Position numbers and translations under genes: made by a program. 64,000 bases of DNA from Triplophysa rosa (Eukaryota > Chordata > Actinopteri > Cypriniformes > Nemacheilidae). The stretch covers positions 9,552,879 to 9,616,878 of the forward strand of contig NC_079913.1 of assembly GCF_024868665.1 (NCBI RefSeq). Reading direction: 5' to 3'. Below the pieces are notes generated by a model. It made no database searches, was not told the DNA's origin, and worked only from the letters and a program-made list of their open reading frames with translations. Numbering within the stretch: position 1 is the stretch's first letter; every line of letters begins with the position of its first letter. Positions 63,159 to 64,000 of this stretch are shown here, piece by piece.

Positions 63159-64000
63159 TTGAATTGCACTTTATACTTATCAGGTCAAACATACATTCCA
63201 TTTTAACATTTAGGTGGTCTTTAGAAAGATTAAACTTGTCTAGGTGGGTCCTGGAATGGTTTGGGAACCCCCTGGACTATACTGTATCTTTGCGTATTTA
63301 ATCATACAGAAAAATGACATGCATTTAACCTCAGGGAAAAGCAACAATATGTAGTCTTCTTCAGAACACGTGCCTACATGTCTGTATGGATTAGTGTTTT
63401 ATGACTAAGACTTCTGCCAAACTTGTTTCAGCTAGTCAGTTTCTACAGGATGGAAAATATCCATGGACAACATGGTCAACAAAGAGGTTCATCACAACTT
63501 TCGGATATTTGCTCTCTTTTATTTGATTATCCTACTTCTGGAGACTAATAATGTTTGCAAACCATATCAAGATCAAGAAAAATTGTGCCATTCCCGTAAT
63601 GCATATCTGGAAGATGACCTCATTCCTCCAACATTCAGTTTGTGGCTTTAGGAAGCCAAGGACCTGTGTCATGCCAACATGTGCTAATTGTTGGACAAAT
63701 CTGTTCCTCATTACAGCCTTTTAAATCAAGACCCAGGAGACCACAACCAGACAGCTGTAGCACCCAGCATGGAACCTTTATTTGTCATAGATTCCAACCA
63801 GTTCTGTGTTGACCTTCTTCAAAGCTAAACCATGTTTAGCTTCTCTCAGAACCTAAATGAATTCAAGAGAAACCACAGCGTGGGTCTCAGATTAGTGAAA
63901 AACTAGGTTTCAGTGTGTCATGTAGTGTACGTTGTGTTCTGGTGATCTCACCAGGCTTCTTCACCATCAAGACAACTTTGTTCAGAAAGACAATGCCGGT

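Larger units (their letters stand above)
56473..64000. other. Gene-free right end
   Basis: Upstream of lrrc17. I found no open frame with recognisable protein similarity and no run of exons on either strand. Contents I can name: a short fold-back at 56937-57014, a GA-rich run at 58094-58127, (GT)n at 58885-58924, a tRNA-derived SINE at 59222-59397 and a TTAA MITE at 62980-63158. A solo left end of the same family lies at 59128-59160 (TTAAAGGGATAGTTCATCC). It may hold the distal lrrc17 promoter or a non-coding first exon. Confidence 0.5.

Noticed and set aside
63463..63651. 62-codon frame with a hydrophobic segment
   Set aside because: I recognise no family, no splice context is seen, and length is within chance expectation for AT-rich DNA.
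1..64000. CRISPR arrays, operons, phage or plasmid features
   Set aside because: All coding evidence is spliced vertebrate genes. Direct repeats here are microsatellites, MITEs or a short tandem array without CRISPR spacing.

Overview
This is a window of vertebrate nuclear DNA, most likely from a cypriniform (carp/zebrafish-like) fish. Six multi-exon genes with GT-AG introns code for vertebrate proteins. The introns and intergenic DNA are AT-rich and full of short inverted-repeat DNA transposons, CA/TG microsatellites and a tRNA-derived SINE, as in cyprinid genomes. I rebuilt every gene exon by exon. In all six the exon phases close into one open frame, and the lengths are close to what I recall for the human proteins.

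Layout from left to right: (1) dennd6b, minus strand, 8402-1578, 20 coding exons, 585 aa. (2) ppp6r2, plus strand, 5' non-coding exon near 9450-9604, coding 12158-21951 in 22 exons, 890 aa. It is head to head with dennd6b across about 1 kb. (3) A FAM3C-like secreted protein, minus strand, 29363-25521, 9 coding exons, 231 aa, tail to tail with ppp6r2. (4) A sortilin (sort1-type), minus strand, 39588-31302, 21 coding exons, 810 aa. (5) cep83, minus strand, 46262-40557, 15 coding exons, 722 aa. (6) lrrc17, minus strand, 56369-50196, 3 coding exons, 439 aa. From about 56.5 kb to the end I see no convincing gene.

These genes do not form one pathway. They cover a Rab-GEF (DENND6B), a PP6 phosphatase regulatory subunit, a secreted FAM3 cytokine-like factor, a trans-Golgi/endosome sorting receptor, a centriole distal-appendage protein and a secreted leucine-rich-repeat protein. 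The PPP6R2-DENND6B adjacency is shared with human 22q13. The other neighbours lie on different human chromosomes, so the order reflects rearrangement in the fish lineage.

The most distinctive material outside the genes is the mobile DNA. It includes a palindromic family bounded by TTAA with about ten full or partial copies, a nested pair (a TTAA element inside another MITE) that fills most of a dennd6b intron, and a 2.6 kb non-coding element with terminal inverted repeats and an iterated CGTTAYGGNCGTGAC-like motif in a ppp6r2 intron. There are also three hAT-like insertions with 8-bp target duplications, and a 631-bp terminal-inverted-repeat element upstream of cep83. I found no evidence of an unprecedented genetic system. 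The protein-level oddities (altered sorting signals in the sortilin tail, and loss of the FAM3C extra cysteine) and the 2.6 kb element are what I would follow up first.
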